DNA of 64,000 nucleotides from Pseudarthrobacter sp. PS3-L1 (GCF_030063285.1 NZ_JASISU010000001.1:1-64000); one strand, 5' to 3'; counted from the first letter of the stretch, positions 7,638 to 16,327 are shown. Notes: generated by a model not told the origin, from the sequence alone. Made by a program: numbers and translations.

Positions 7638-7669
7638 AAATCCAAGCTTAGTAGCCTAAGTAGGATTTC
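7638..7669. promoter_or_regulatory. Inverted repeat upstream of lipoprotein gene
   Basis: GAAATCC and GGATTTC flank an inner pair CTTAG/CTAAG, giving an interrupted hairpin about 50 bp upstream of the lipoprotein start. It could be a terminator of upstream transcription or an operator. Confidence 0.4.
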
Positions 7670-7720
7670 GTTCTGGTGCTTTTGTTGATTCCGCCCACGC
7701 ACTTTCAGGACAGGCACATC

Positions 7721-8350
7721 ATGAATCCACCATCTCGCTGGATCCCCGCGCTGACGGTCTCAGCGCTGCTCCTTTCCGGCTGCGCCGCAGCAGCAGGCTC
7801 CACTGCGGCTCCTCAAGCCGCCAGTTCTGGCCAGACATCAGGCGCAGCTCTAGGTCATCATCACGGTGGTGGATCTACCGCGCCGGAACCAATCAGTCAG
7901 AAACCAACGGAGGCCGCGGCCATGGTCTGCGGGGACGAGGTCAAGAAAGATATGGCCACCCGGCTGGGCTTGCCCGAGGCGCCCCACAGCGCCAGCACGT
8001 TCAAGGACCAAATCTATACCTGCACGTATCACATGAGCGAAGGAGACTTCGTAATCTCGGTCAAGGAAACCCCTAGCCGTGAAGCAGCGCAGACCTACTT
8101 CGAGGCACTCCGGGTAGAGGTGCCCAACGCGACGGACATCAAGGGCTTGGAGAACCTCGGCTTTCCCGCCTACAAGAACGACGCCGGATCGGTGGTATTC
8201 CTCAAGGACAACATGATCTTGCACGTCAACGCCACAGACATCAAAACCACTGTGGGCCCGGACCACATCACCCCTGAAGCGTTCGCTTACCAGACAGCCA
8301 CAACCATCCTGGCCTGCTGGAAAGAACACCCCGAACAAGCCGCACGCTGA
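7721..8350 (+). CDS. Putative lipoprotein with His-rich linker
   Basis: The 209-aa protein has a lipoprotein signal (LLLSGC at residues 16-21, Cys21 lipidated) and a linker containing GHHHGGG. A globular domain follows with three cysteines (MVCGDEV, YTCTYHM and ILACWKE), two of which may form a disulfide. I do not recognise a named domain. ATG 7721 gives a proper signal peptide, whereas a start at 7676 would disturb it. Its His-rich linker resembles those of the copper-associated lipoproteins further on. Confidence 0.7.
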   Translation: MNPPSRWIPALTVSALLLSGCAAAAGSTAAPQAASSGQTSGAALGHHHGGGSTAPEPISQKPTEAAAMVCGDEVKKDMATRLGLPEAPHSASTFKDQIYTCTYHMSEGDFVISVKETPSREAAQTYFEALRVEVPNATDIKGLENLGFPAYKNDAGSVVFLKDNMILHVNATDIKTTVGPDHITPEAFAYQTATTILACWKEHPEQAAR

Positions 8351-8431
8351 CAACCGCAAAACTAACGCCACCAAGCTTGATTAAAGAACAACCAGTAGTT
8401 TCAGATGCCTTGTAGTTAGCGGGTGGTTTCG

Positions 8432-9205
8432 TTATCTGGATTTGATGCCGTGTCTGGTGAGAGCAAATGCGTAGGCTGGGTTGTCGTGGTGGATCTCGGT
8501 TCCGGTGTCTGCTGAGACTACGTCGTCGTTTAGGCCTATGTCGGCGCGTCTGAGCCAGAAAGCCCAGCAGTAACCATGACCTTGGTCAATGGCGCCGTGT
8601 TTTGAGGGGAACCGGATTCCAAGTGGGTAGGAGCCGTCGTCGAGGACTTGATCGCGAATCCATGAGGAGAGCAGTGTTGTTAGCTGACGGTGTCCACCGG
8701 TGATTTCGGCCAATGTGAGGGTGTCGTCGACGTCGACGGTGTAGAGCAAACTTCCGAGCGCTGTGTTGAGGGCTGCGAGGGTATCGGCGTGGGAAATATC
8801 AATCCACGCTCCGGGTTCGAAGCTTAGGGTGTAGAGGAGTCGTCCGTCGCGCCAGTTTGCTGGTATCCATCCGGGGGCCATGTGCCCGTTGGCATGCCAT
8901 TGTTCTTCAACTTCTTTCCTGATTGTGGCAAGTGATTCACCGAAAAAGTTGGCGGTCTTTTTCAGGTATTCCACGTGAGAGGCCGTCATGCGTGCCCATG
9001 AGAGCGCTTCGAGTAATGCTGTTTTGGCGTCTTCAGCTGCGTAGACGGTGCGCCCTGGGGTATCGAATCGATACCATTGGGCCCTGTTTTCACTGAGGAG
9101 TCCGCGTTCTTGTGGGTTGAGTGGGCCGTAGGATTCCTTGGCTACACGGAAAGCCTGGGATGGTCCATCGACGATGGCGAGGCCGGTTTTACCGCAGACC
9201 CGCAT
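8432..9205 (-). CDS. RES-domain toxin
   Basis: A 257-aa RES-family protein; members of this family are toxins that degrade NAD+ or transfer ADP-ribose. The RES core is visible: an early arginine in QAFRVA, WYRFDTPGRTVYAAEDAKTALLEAL (about residues 44-68, carrying the family's arginine, tyrosine and glutamate pattern), then SWIRDQVLDDGSYPLGIRFPSKHG. It is longer than minimal RES toxins. Its ATG overlaps the antitoxin stop as TAATG, so translation is coupled. Antitoxin-first order is typical of RES-Xre systems. Confidence 0.85.
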   Translation of the reverse strand: MRVCGKTGLAIVDGPSQAFRVAKESYGPLNPQERGLLSENRAQWYRFDTPGRTVYAAEDAKTALLEALSWARMTASHVEYLKKTANFFGESLATIRKEVEEQWHANGHMAPGWIPANWRDGRLLYTLSFEPGAWIDISHADTLAALNTALGSLLYTVDVDDTLTLAEITGGHRQLTTLLSSWIRDQVLDDGSYPLGIRFPSKHGAIDQGHGYCWAFWLRRADIGLNDDVVSADTGTEIHHDNPAYAFALTRHGIKSR

Positions 9206-9735
9206 TAGTCGATAAACCCGTCATCGACCATGGCCGCTGCTGCTGCCGCGGTCTCGCGGTATTTATCGCTTCGAATGGCATCGACGGGTGAATCGTGATC
9301 TAGCCAGGGGTTAGCCCCGATGAACCACATCCGCGCAACGTGCTCTCCTTCTGCTTCGGAGATGAGGATCCATTGGGCGTAGGCGAACTGGAGGCGTTTG
9401 ACTGCATGGGCGTTGGGGGTCGGCCCGTCCTGTTGCGCCCACTTGTAACTGATTTTCCGGTCTTTACTGCCAGACAAGGCGGCGACAAGGGTTGCTCCGA
9501 GTGCGGCGTTCAAGCGCCGAACAATCTCGCGGATTCCTAGTCTGGCCGTTCGAGCGTGGGCTGTTCCTGTGGTGGTTGCAATGTTCACGGTGTGTTGGGC
9601 TCCTTCACTGACACTGACTAATCTATCTTGTTTCCTCTCAAAATCGACAAAATATCTACCTCTCCGGGGAGCTTGGTTTTTTGGCCCCACACATTTGGGC
9701 GATGTGGCCCGGTTCCACGATGCACATGACAGCAA
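9205..9735 (-). CDS. Xre/ParS-type antitoxin of the RES toxin
   Basis: The C-terminal 120 residues resemble Xre/MbcA/ParS antitoxins: a helical region LGIREIVRRLNAALGATLVAAL, SGSKDRKISYKWAQQDGPTP, then a C-terminal part with FIGANPWLDHDSPVDAIRSD that blocks the RES active site in known pairs. The first 40-50 residues of the longest frame look non-coding, and a GTG near residue 50 (VNIATTTGTA) is a possible true start. It directly precedes and overlaps the toxin gene, and it probably autoregulates the operon. Confidence 0.8.
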   Translation of the reverse strand: MLSCASWNRATSPKCVGPKNQAPRRGRYFVDFERKQDRLVSVSEGAQHTVNIATTTGTAHARTARLGIREIVRRLNAALGATLVAALSGSKDRKISYKWAQQDGPTPNAHAVKRLQFAYAQWILISEAEGEHVARMWFIGANPWLDHDSPVDAIRSDKYRETAAAAAAMVDDGFID

Positions 9736-9750
9736 CCACTCTTGTTTTAT

Positions 9751-9767
9751 ATACCCCAGGGGGGTAT
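9751..9767. promoter_or_regulatory. CsoR-type copper operator
   Basis: ATACCCC-AGG-GGGGTAT is a near-classical CsoR box (TACCCC and GGGGTA arms). It lies upstream of the CopZ-like and CopB genes and about 15 bp before the end of the divergent antitoxin frame. The family binds it without copper and releases it when Cu(I) binds. No csoR gene lies in the window. Confidence 0.75.
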
Positions 9768-9881
9768 CGTGACGTCTGTTGTCAGTGAACTGGTTTGTCC
9801 CGGCAGGTGCTTGCGCGCTTGTTTTTACGGCTGTTTAATCCCAGCGCCTTTTTGCTTGTTCGCCGAGGATTGGATTCTGAG

Positions 9882-10202
9882 ATGACTGAAACGACTAGCC
9901 GTACCGAGCTCCCACTGATCGGTGATGCTGTGGGTTGTCGTTGTTGCGTACCTGAGCCTTTGGCTGATTCAGTCCTTGGAGCTACGGGAGGCGGGGGTAG
10001 GGCATTTACCGTCGAGGGCCTGACGTGCGGGCATTGCGTTCAGAGTGTCAAGGATGCCGTTCTGGCGATTGATGGGGTTCTCTCGGTCTCCATTGATCTT
10101 GTTGTGGGTGGTCGTTCTCCCCTGGTTATTGGTGGAGCGGTTGATCGTGCAGATGCTGGAGACGCTGTTACCGCTGCCGGCTACACCCTAACCAGCATCT
10201 GA
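9882..10202 (+). CDS. CopZ-like heavy-metal-associated protein
   Basis: The 106-aa protein has an HMA (ferredoxin-like) domain in its second half with the metal-binding LTCGHCVQSV motif, the CxxC that holds Cu(I), and AAGYTL at the end. An extra N-terminal segment with CRCC is unusual for a copper chaperone and could hold another metal ion. The start is the ATG at 9882; an in-frame ATG at 9795 would add non-HMA residues. Position after the CsoR-type box and before copB indicates cytosolic copper delivery to the exporter. Confidence 0.8.
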   Translation: MTETTSRTELPLIGDAVGCRCCVPEPLADSVLGATGGGGRAFTVEGLTCGHCVQSVKDAVLAIDGVLSVSIDLVVGGRSPLVIGGAVDRADAGDAVTAAGYTLTSI

Positions 10203-10286
10203 GTTGCTCTTCGTATCTTGACGGTCTTGACGTAAAGAAGATTATTTTCGTTCAGGCGGTACCTGGCCCTCCTAGAAGGAAGCATC

Positions 10287-12398
10287 ATGGAACACGACAC
10301 ACAAGATCACAACAAAAAAACACCGTCTCTTGACGGACAGCATTCTGCGAGTCCTGCCGACGCACATGGACACCATCAGGGTGCTTCGGGGGATCATGGG
10401 GTGCATTCCCAGGGTGAGCATGCAGGTCACAGCACTGCGATGTTCAAAAACAGATTCTGGCTGAGTCTGGCCTTGTCGGTACCTGTTGTGTATTTCAGTT
10501 CGATGTTCTCGCATCTGCTTGGCTACAGCCCTCCGGTGTTTCCTGGCTCGGTGTGGATCGCGCCAGTGCTGGGTACGGTGATCTTTTTCTACGGTGGCCA
10601 ACCGTTCCTCAATGGTGCCCTGGCTGAGGTGAAGAGCAGGAAGCCGGCGATGATGCTGCTGATCGCGATGGCTATCAGCGTTGCGTTTATCGCTTCGTGG
10701 GTCACCAGTTTGGGGATTGGTGGCTTTGATCTGGACTTCTGGTGGGAGCTGGCTTTGCTGGTGGTGATCATGCTTTTGGGTCACTGGATTGAGATGCGGG
10801 CGCTGGGTTCAGCCCGGGGTGCCCTTGATGCTCTCGCAGCGCTGATACCGGATGAGGCGGAACGTATTACTGAGGCAGGTTCTGAGACGGTGCCGGTCTC
10901 GGAGCTCGTGGAGGGCGATGTTGTGTTGGTCCGTGCCGGGGCGAGGATGCCAGCGGACGGAACGGTCGTTGGTGGGCAGGCTGAGTTTGATGAGTCGATG
11001 ATCACTGGGGAATCAAAAACCGTGTTCCGCGGTCCTGGTGAAAATGTTGTTGCCGGGACGGTAGCGACTGATAACAGTGTCCGGGTCCGTATTACGGCGG
11101 TGGGCGATGATACTGCTTTGGCTGGAATTCAACGCCTGGTCGCCGAGGCGCAGGCGTCGACTTCCAAAGCGCAGGCGTTAGCGGATCGGGCTGCGGCTTT
11201 TTTGTTCTACTTCGCTGCCGGCGCTGGCGTGATCACGTTCATTGTCTGGAGTCTACTGGGGAGTATTCCGGATGCTGTGACGCGCACCGTGACGGTTCTG
11301 GTGATCGCTTGTCCTCACGCCTTGGGTCTGGCTATTCCGTTGGTCATCGCTATTTCCACGGAGCAGGCGGCTAAAGCTGGTGTGCTGATCAAGAATCGGA
11401 TGGCACTGGAACGGATGCGAACCATTGATGTGGTCCTGTTCGATAAGACGGGAACGCTGACGACCGGTACCCCGGACGTTAAAGAGATTGCGGCAAGCCC
11501 TGGTATCGAAGTAGATGATCTCTTGGCGCTGGCTGCCGCTGTCGAAGCGGATAGTGAGCATCCTGTGGCGCGCGCTATCGTCCGTGCTGCAGGGGAAAAG
11601 AGCGCGACGATTGGCAGGGCTAGGAATTTCACATCCCTGACTGGTCGTGGTGCACGGGCTGAGATTGATGGTCGCATTGTCTATGTCGGCGGACCTGCCC
11701 TGTTGCGCGAACTCGGCGTCACCGAGCCAGCGGCGTTGGCAGAATCCACCCGCGCGTGGATGGCCAGGGGCGCAGCGGTGCTCCACGTCATTGACGTGGA
11801 TCAGGTGATCGGGGCGGTCAGCCTTGAAGATACGATCAGGCCCGAATCCAGGCAAGCCGTTGCAGCCCTACGGCGGCGGGGTGTGAAAGTAGCCATGATT
11901 ACCGGGGACGCTGCCCAGGTCGCTGAGGCCATCGCGAAGGATCTGAGTATCGATGAAGTTTTCGCCGAGGTCCTTCCGGCCGATAAGGACAAGAAGGTAG
12001 CTGAGCTTCAAGGGCGGGGACTGAAAGTCGCCATGGTTGGGGACGGGGTCAATGACTCTCCGGCGCTGGCTCGCGCGGACGTGGGTATTGCCATTGGAGC
12101 CGGAACGGACGTAGCGATGGAATCAGCTGGTGTTGTCCTTGCCGGCAACGATCCTCGGGCGGTGCTCTCCATCATTGATTTGTCCAAGGCCAGCTACACG
12201 AAGATGTGGCAGAACCTGATCTGGGCCACCGGATACAACGTGCTCTCCGTACCATTGGCTGCGGGGGTTCTGGCGTTCGCCGGGTTTGTTTTGTCCCCGG
12301 CGGCTGGTGCAGTTCTGATGTCCTTGTCTACGATCATTGTTGCCCTTAACGCTCAACTACTACGGCGTGTGAAACTCAACCCCGCCCAAGAACGTTGA
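10287..12398 (+). CDS. copB: Copper-exporting P-type ATPase, CopB type
   Basis: The 703-aa P1B ATPase has a histidine-rich N-terminus (about residues 1-50) instead of an HMA domain. Hallmarks are TGES (240-243, actuator), CPH (342-344, the membrane metal site typical of CopB/P1B-3), D386 in DKTGT (phosphorylated Asp), SEHP (423-426) and GDGVNDSP (585-592, hinge). There are about eight transmembrane helices. CopB-type pumps move Cu(I), Cu(II) or Ag(I) out of the cell. The start has GAAGGA upstream, and the gene follows the copZ-like gene and CsoR-type operator. No further ORF separates it from the DUF6153 gene. Confidence 0.95.
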   Translation: MEHDTQDHNKKTPSLDGQHSASPADAHGHHQGASGDHGVHSQGEHAGHSTAMFKNRFWLSLALSVPVVYFSSMFSHLLGYSPPVFPGSVWIAPVLGTVIFFYGGQPFLNGALAEVKSRKPAMMLLIAMAISVAFIASWVTSLGIGGFDLDFWWELALLVVIMLLGHWIEMRALGSARGALDALAALIPDEAERITEAGSETVPVSELVEGDVVLVRAGARMPADGTVVGGQAEFDESMITGESKTVFRGPGENVVAGTVATDNSVRVRITAVGDDTALAGIQRLVAEAQASTSKAQALADRAAAFLFYFAAGAGVITFIVWSLLGSIPDAVTRTVTVLVIACPHALGLAIPLVIAISTEQAAKAGVLIKNRMALERMRTIDVVLFDKTGTLTTGTPDVKEIAASPGIEVDDLLALAAAVEADSEHPVARAIVRAAGEKSATIGRARNFTSLTGRGARAEIDGRIVYVGGPALLRELGVTEPAALAESTRAWMARGAAVLHVIDVDQVIGAVSLEDTIRPESRQAVAALRRRGVKVAMITGDAAQVAEAIAKDLSIDEVFAEVLPADKDKKVAELQGRGLKVAMVGDGVNDSPALARADVGIAIGAGTDVAMESAGVVLAGNDPRAVLSIIDLSKASYTKMWQNLIWATGYNVLSVPLAAGVLAFAGFVLSPAAGAVLMSLSTIIVALNAQLLRRVKLNPAQER

Positions 12399-12481
12399 AT
12401 CTATTGTCCAGAGCTGATGCTAGAGCTGTGGCGGTAGGCTGAAAAATTGTCATCATCGAACGAGCGAGGGGAGGGCCAGCC

Positions 12482-12958
12482 ATGACCAGGCGAACGCGCG
12501 CACGGCTTGTTGCGCCACTTCTGCGTTGGGCGTTGGTCAGTGCTGTGTTGACGCTCATAGCTGGGCTCTTCGGAATGCACGTCATGGTTGGTACTCACAC
12601 CCTGTCTGAGGGCCATGCCATGACCATCTCCGGGACTGCCATCACGCAAGTTTCCTCACCCGTGCTCCCCGGGCACCGGCATACGCTCCCTGAGCCAGAG
12701 GCCAAAGTGACCGGGCTATCAATAGATATCCCAGATTCCTTGGGATCCTCGTGTGGTTCTGGTGATAGTTGTCCTTCGATGTCTGGCATGGGCACTGCCT
12801 GTCTCCCCGCACCTGCGACAACGGTTCTCGCTGCGCCTGCGCCGAGGTCAGCTTCGTGGGTCGCTCGCGCGGTGGCTTGCACTCAAAGAATCAACGGTGA
12901 CTACCTCTTTGACCCGGACAGTCCCTCTCCGGGTCAGCTAAGTATCAGTAGGACGTAA
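12482..12958 (+). CDS. DUF6153-like small membrane protein
   Basis: The 158-aa protein has one N-terminal membrane segment (WALVSAVLTLIAGLFGMHVMVG, about 16-37) and an exported tail rich in Gly, Pro, Met and Cys (SCGSGDSCPSMSGMG) with scattered His. This fits DUF6153-type proteins found beside copper genes in actinobacteria; their role is unknown but the Met/Cys/His pattern suggests metal binding. The start has GAGGGGAGGG upstream. A GC-rich inverted repeat (TGACCCGGA/TCCGGGTCA) near the 3' end resembles a terminator inside the frame. Confidence 0.6.
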   Translation: MTRRTRARLVAPLLRWALVSAVLTLIAGLFGMHVMVGTHTLSEGHAMTISGTAITQVSSPVLPGHRHTLPEPEAKVTGLSIDIPDSLGSSCGSGDSCPSMSGMGTACLPAPATTVLAAPAPRSASWVARAVACTQRINGDYLFDPDSPSPGQLSISRT

Positions 12959-13124
12959 ACCTCAGATACCTTGCCAGAGTCATGCCCTGGACGATCCAGC
13001 GCATGACTCCTGCAAGGAGAAGAAGAGGACCCGCTGCTCCACGCAACGCCGGTCCCATGAGCAACACTTTTCTTCTGTGCGCCCTATTGCGGCGCTAAAA
13101 CCCCTTTCTGAGGACCCAAATATT

Positions 13125-13766
13125 ATGAATAAGACACTGACACTTTCATCGCTCGCCCTTGCTGGTGCACTAGCTTTGACAGGATGTGCGGCCGGCTCTG
13201 AGCCGGGAACCTCGGCTGCTAGTAGCTCACCAACATCCATGTCCGGCATGGACCACGGAGGCGGATCGATGTCTGCTAATTCCGCTCCGGCCAGCTCTGC
13301 TGAGTACAACAGTGCCGATGCACAGTTTGCCCAATTGATGATCCCGCACCACGCCCAAGCCGTTCAGATGAGTGAGACCATCTTGAAAAAGGACCGAATC
13401 CCCGCCTCGGTGACTGACCTCGCCACCAAGATCAAGGCAGAACAAGGCCCTGAGATTAACCTCATGACCGGTTGGCTTCAGAGCTGGGGTCAACCGACGG
13501 ACATGGCAACAGGTATGGCCTCGGGGATGGGCATGTCCGGGATGATGAGTGATGAGGAGATGGGAAGCCTTGACGCCGCGACGGGAACAGAGGCAGCAAA
13601 GCTGTACCTGAGCCAAATGGTCGGCCATCACGAAGGCGCCATCGAGATGGCCAAGAAGGAAACTACGGACGGTAAAAACGCTGAGGCAGTCCAACTCAGC
13701 AAGGACATCGTGAGCTCACAGGAAAAAGAAATCCAAGAAATGAAAGACCTCATAGCGACTCTGTAG
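13125..13766 (+). CDS. DUF305 lipoprotein
   Basis: The 213-aa protein begins with a lipoprotein signal (ALTGC). It has an N-terminal Met/His-rich linker (MSGMDHGGGSM) and a DUF305 domain made of two similar helical halves. The diagnostic motifs are FAQLMIPHHAQAVQMSE in the first and LYLSQMVGHHEGAIEMAKKE in the second, each with an HHxxA/G-I/V-xM copper-associated pattern. DUF305 proteins are extracytoplasmic and frequently copper-linked, and probably bind Cu through these His and Met residues. ATG 13125 gives the correct signal peptide. Confidence 0.92.
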   Translation: MNKTLTLSSLALAGALALTGCAAGSEPGTSAASSSPTSMSGMDHGGGSMSANSAPASSAEYNSADAQFAQLMIPHHAQAVQMSETILKKDRIPASVTDLATKIKAEQGPEINLMTGWLQSWGQPTDMATGMASGMGMSGMMSDEEMGSLDAATGTEAAKLYLSQMVGHHEGAIEMAKKETTDGKNAEAVQLSKDIVSSQEKEIQEMKDLIATL

Positions 13767-13777
13767 CAAATGCAGAA

Positions 13778-13815
13778 GGCACCGGCCCCAGGATCCTCTG
13801 TGGCCGGTGCCCTCT
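13778..13815 (+). terminator. Rho-independent terminator-like hairpin
   Basis: GGCACCGGCC pairs with GGCCGGTGCC (10 bp) with a 14-bp loop and a weak CTCTTCC tail. It lies directly after the DUF305 gene. Confidence 0.65.
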
Positions 13816-13854
13816 TCCTCCCTTGTCACGGCCCTTCTGTTTTGGAGTTTCCTT

Positions 13855-14733
13855 ATGCCCACCGTGAGTCACCAACGTCCTGCTGCCGTCGCAGCTGCGA
13901 CCATTTCGTTCCTCTTTTTCCTTTCAGCCTGTACCCCGGGGACGCCCCCCGAGGAGGGCCCCACCAACGCAGGATCCTCAATCGAGAGCCTTCCCAGCTC
14001 TCACATTCACGGGATCAGCGTGAACCCAGGAACGGAGCAAATACTGCTAGCCACCCATGAAGGCTTGTTCGATATGTCCCAGTCACCAGCGGTCAAAAAA
14101 GGCGACACTCTTGACCTCATGGGTTTCGCCGCGGCCGCTGATAACGGGGTTTTCTACGCTTCAGGACACCCCGGCCCGGGCTCAGATCTACCGAATCCAC
14201 TCGGATTGATCAGATCCACAGACGGCGGCACAACTTGGGAGCAACTTTCACGCCAAGGAGAATCAGACTTCCACGCCCTCACCACCACAAAATCTGGGCT
14301 CGTAGGCTACGACGGAACGCTCCGAACAAGCCCCGACGGACACACCTGGTCCGTCGCCACGGCAGGGTTCGTACCTGCATCACTTGCCGGCACACCAGAG
14401 ACCGACATCGTTCTTGCCACCACTCCAAAAGGGCTCCAACGTTCAGAGGACGGCGGTAAAACATGGAAGCCCAACGGATCAGCGCCCGTGCTGGAGTTCG
14501 CTGCATTCGCCAACGCCACCAACGCAATCGGCATCGAACCCGACGGTGCTGTCCACTCCTCCACAGACGCGGGACAAACCTGGACCCAGACCGGACGAAT
14601 CAAAGGTCAAGTGCAAGCAATAACCGCAGACCAGAACAAAGACAATATATCGAGGGTCTGGATCGTCACCACTGAAAGCGCCCTAGTGTCGACCGACGGC
14701 GGCGCCACCTTCACTCCCGCAGCAACCCCTTAA
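13855..14733 (+). CDS. BNR-repeat lipoprotein (F510_1955-like)
   Basis: The 292-aa protein has a lipoprotein signal (FLFFLSAC) and five Asp-box/BNR motifs: STDGGTTWEQ, SPDGHTWSV, SEDGGKTWKP, STDAGQTWTQ and STDGGATFTP. These predict a beta-propeller like sialidase- or VPS10-type folds. It resembles proteins annotated F510_1955-family glycosylhydrolase that accompany DUF305 and copper genes, although no enzyme activity is clear. ATG 13855 gives the usual lipobox distance; an upstream ATG at 13807 would spoil it. It is the last gene of the copper island. Confidence 0.75.
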   Translation: MPTVSHQRPAAVAAATISFLFFLSACTPGTPPEEGPTNAGSSIESLPSSHIHGISVNPGTEQILLATHEGLFDMSQSPAVKKGDTLDLMGFAAAADNGVFYASGHPGPGSDLPNPLGLIRSTDGGTTWEQLSRQGESDFHALTTTKSGLVGYDGTLRTSPDGHTWSVATAGFVPASLAGTPETDIVLATTPKGLQRSEDGGKTWKPNGSAPVLEFAAFANATNAIGIEPDGAVHSSTDAGQTWTQTGRIKGQVQAITADQNKDNISRVWIVTTESALVSTDGGATFTPAATP

Positions 14734-14866
14734 CCAAAGAGGCAATCCACGACGGGCAGGTACAACCATGCTTTTCAACGATGTTCTATCACCAGAAATG
14801 CTCCCATCGGCCACGCTGCCCACGTCCAGAACAAGCTCGGCAGACCAAAAAGCTGACTGATTCGTT

Positions 14867-14937
14867 GTCGTCGTATGCACGGCTATAGGCGCCAATACGC
14901 TCCGAAATAGCAGCAACCAAGCCGTGGGCGGACCGAT
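14867..14937 (+). repeat. res-like repeat element, copy D
   Basis: The core reads GTCGTCGTATGCACGGCTATA followed by GGCGCC (14867-14887), diverged from copy A but with the same GGCGCCAA that follows. The second block AGCAGCAACCAAGCCGTGGG (from about 14911) matches copy A almost exactly. No lsr2 copy is adjacent. The element is flanked by the end of the copper island and unassigned DNA. Confidence 0.55.
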
Positions 14938-15180
14938 GCTCTGATGGTTTCGACACTGGAACGTCTGGGGACGCACCACGTAGTGAACCGTACCGAAAAC
15001 ATATTCCGCGCAAAATGTTTCGACGGGTGCTGTGGAATAGATTTTGGGACGATCATACGACGCGGAATCTAGCGGTGTCAGCCGCAGGGGAGTGGTATCG
15101 CCAGGAATGTCCCAGTTCTAAGGAACTGGAACACTCAAGAGCCGGCCTTTCTAGGAGGCGGCTCCTGTGATCCGAGCATC
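14938..15180. other. Non-coding stretch with short inverted repeats
   Basis: No supported gene. A perfect 7-bp inverted repeat CCAGTTC-TAAG-GAACTGG occupies 15112-15129, followed by GAGCCG and CGGCTC arms near 15140-15166. These may be insertion-element ends or terminators. Confidence 0.35.
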
Positions 15181-15218
15181 AGAAAGCCCCGATGACTAAG
15201 GAGAAATCGGGGCCTTCT
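15181..15218 (-). terminator. Terminator of the leftward hypothetical genes
   Basis: GCCCCGAT and ATCGGGGC form a stem with a 12-bp loop; on the minus strand it is followed by TTTCT. It lies 80 bp after the stop of the gene at 15299 on that strand. Confidence 0.7.
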
Positions 15219-15298
15219 GTGTACGGATTTAGAGAGAATTTCAAGGTGATGACGGGTAGGGCTGCGGATGCACTTACTCCCAAGGAACCGGTACTGGG

Positions 15299-15703
15299 TC
15301 AGAGGAATTCGGTGGATCTCTCAGAGTATTTCAGTTCCATGAAAGTCTTCACGAGTTCGCTTACCTCTGTTGGCAACGCATCTCGTGAGGATCGTTTTTG
15401 GATGAACGCGTTTAATTCCCTGTGTAGCGAGTTGAGATCTGTGACACCGGGAGGAGGCTTGAGAAACCACACGTATCCTGGCGGACGGGGAAAAATATTT
15501 GCAGCTTCCAAATGATCGTTGATGAAACGGTCCACGATTTCTTGATCGTCACCGTTGAGCTGTTGATCATCTTTTGGCTGCCGCAACAGTCTGCTCATAC
15601 CAGCCCATGCAGATATAAGTACATCCCAAGAGGAGTCCCCCAGTACGAACCATTCGCTCGGTGGTCGCGAAATTTCTACTGTGTTCCACTTAAACTCGGT
15701 CAT
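15299..15703 (-). CDS. Hypothetical protein (134 aa)
   Basis: Not recognised. An acidic soluble protein with no signal or membrane segment; a proline-aromatic stretch (PRPPGYVWFLKPPPG, about residues 73-87) is the most distinctive feature, followed by a helical C-terminus. The start has AGGAG upstream. It is 18 bp after the membrane protein gene at 15722, so the two are probably co-transcribed and end at the terminator at 15181. Confidence 0.65.
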   Translation of the reverse strand: MTEFKWNTVEISRPPSEWFVLGDSSWDVLISAWAGMSRLLRQPKDDQQLNGDDQEIVDRFINDHLEAANIFPRPPGYVWFLKPPPGVTDLNSLHRELNAFIQKRSSRDALPTEVSELVKTFMELKYSERSTEFL

Positions 15704-15721
15704 TGCACTCCTGGAGATGCT

Positions 15722-16195
15722 CTATTGATCCGGGTCAGGCCACTGAAGCCTGGTTTCGTGTCTTTTGTCGTCTGCTGTTGCGTACTTGACGACGATTTCT
15801 ACGCAGTGATCAGCGGCTTTGAGGGGGCCGAGCTTCACGTGGTGCGACGCGCGGATCCGTGCAAAGTTTCGATCGCATTTGGTTGCTGAGTCCCATTGAT
15901 TCACCTTTATGCGGACGTCGTACGCGGTCGAGCTTCCACTATTAGTCAGGATTAGGAATCGCTTCGATGAGGGCTTCTGGGTAGATAGTTTTTCGGTGGA
16001 TTGTTCAAGCTGGAGTATTGGCTCGTGGTCAGAGCGTGTTTCCTTGGTGGTCTGCTTTTTGTTTCTTGAGAAATACCAGATTCCGCTCAGTAGTAGTAGC
16101 GAGGCAGCTATCAGCTCGACAAGACCTACGAGGGAACCATCTTCGGTGGTGTTCTCGGCGGCGAACGCAATCGCGGCTACCTGTGGGGCCTTCAC
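15722..16195 (-). CDS. Hypothetical single-pass membrane protein (157 aa)
   Basis: Not recognised. It has one N-terminal membrane helix (LVGLVELIAASLLLLSGIWYF, about 23-43) followed by a positively charged stop-transfer (SRNKKQ). The soluble domain has beta-rich segments with FLILTNSGSSTAYDVRIKV, as in Ig-like folds with an NxG turn. The start is GTG. It is likely co-transcribed with the gene at 15299. Confidence 0.65.
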   Translation of the reverse strand: MKAPQVAAIAFAAENTTEDGSLVGLVELIAASLLLLSGIWYFSRNKKQTTKETRSDHEPILQLEQSTEKLSTQKPSSKRFLILTNSGSSTAYDVRIKVNQWDSATKCDRNFARIRASHHVKLGPLKAADHCVEIVVKYATADDKRHETRLQWPDPDQ

Positions 16196-16327
16196 CAGCT
16201 GACTCTGTAGCTTGCTGGGGCAGGGTTGAGGTTCAGGGGTGTTCTGGTGTGGGGTGCTGGCGGGGGTCTGAGGTTCGGAGTAAACATCGTTGTGTTCCCT
16301 GTTCCCAAGGTCATACTGCTTTTAGGG

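Noticed and set aside
10272..10784. Minus-strand frames antisense to copB, rich in His and Arg
   Set aside because: They are the complement of the His-rich CopB coding sequence and show no family similarity.
12909..12937. Terminator-like hairpin in the DUF6153 gene end
   Set aside because: It lies inside an open frame with no T tract; I could not show that it ends transcription.
15192..15515. Plus-strand frame opposite the hypothetical gene at 15299
   Set aside because: The opposite frame has a better start, an operon partner and a matching terminator.
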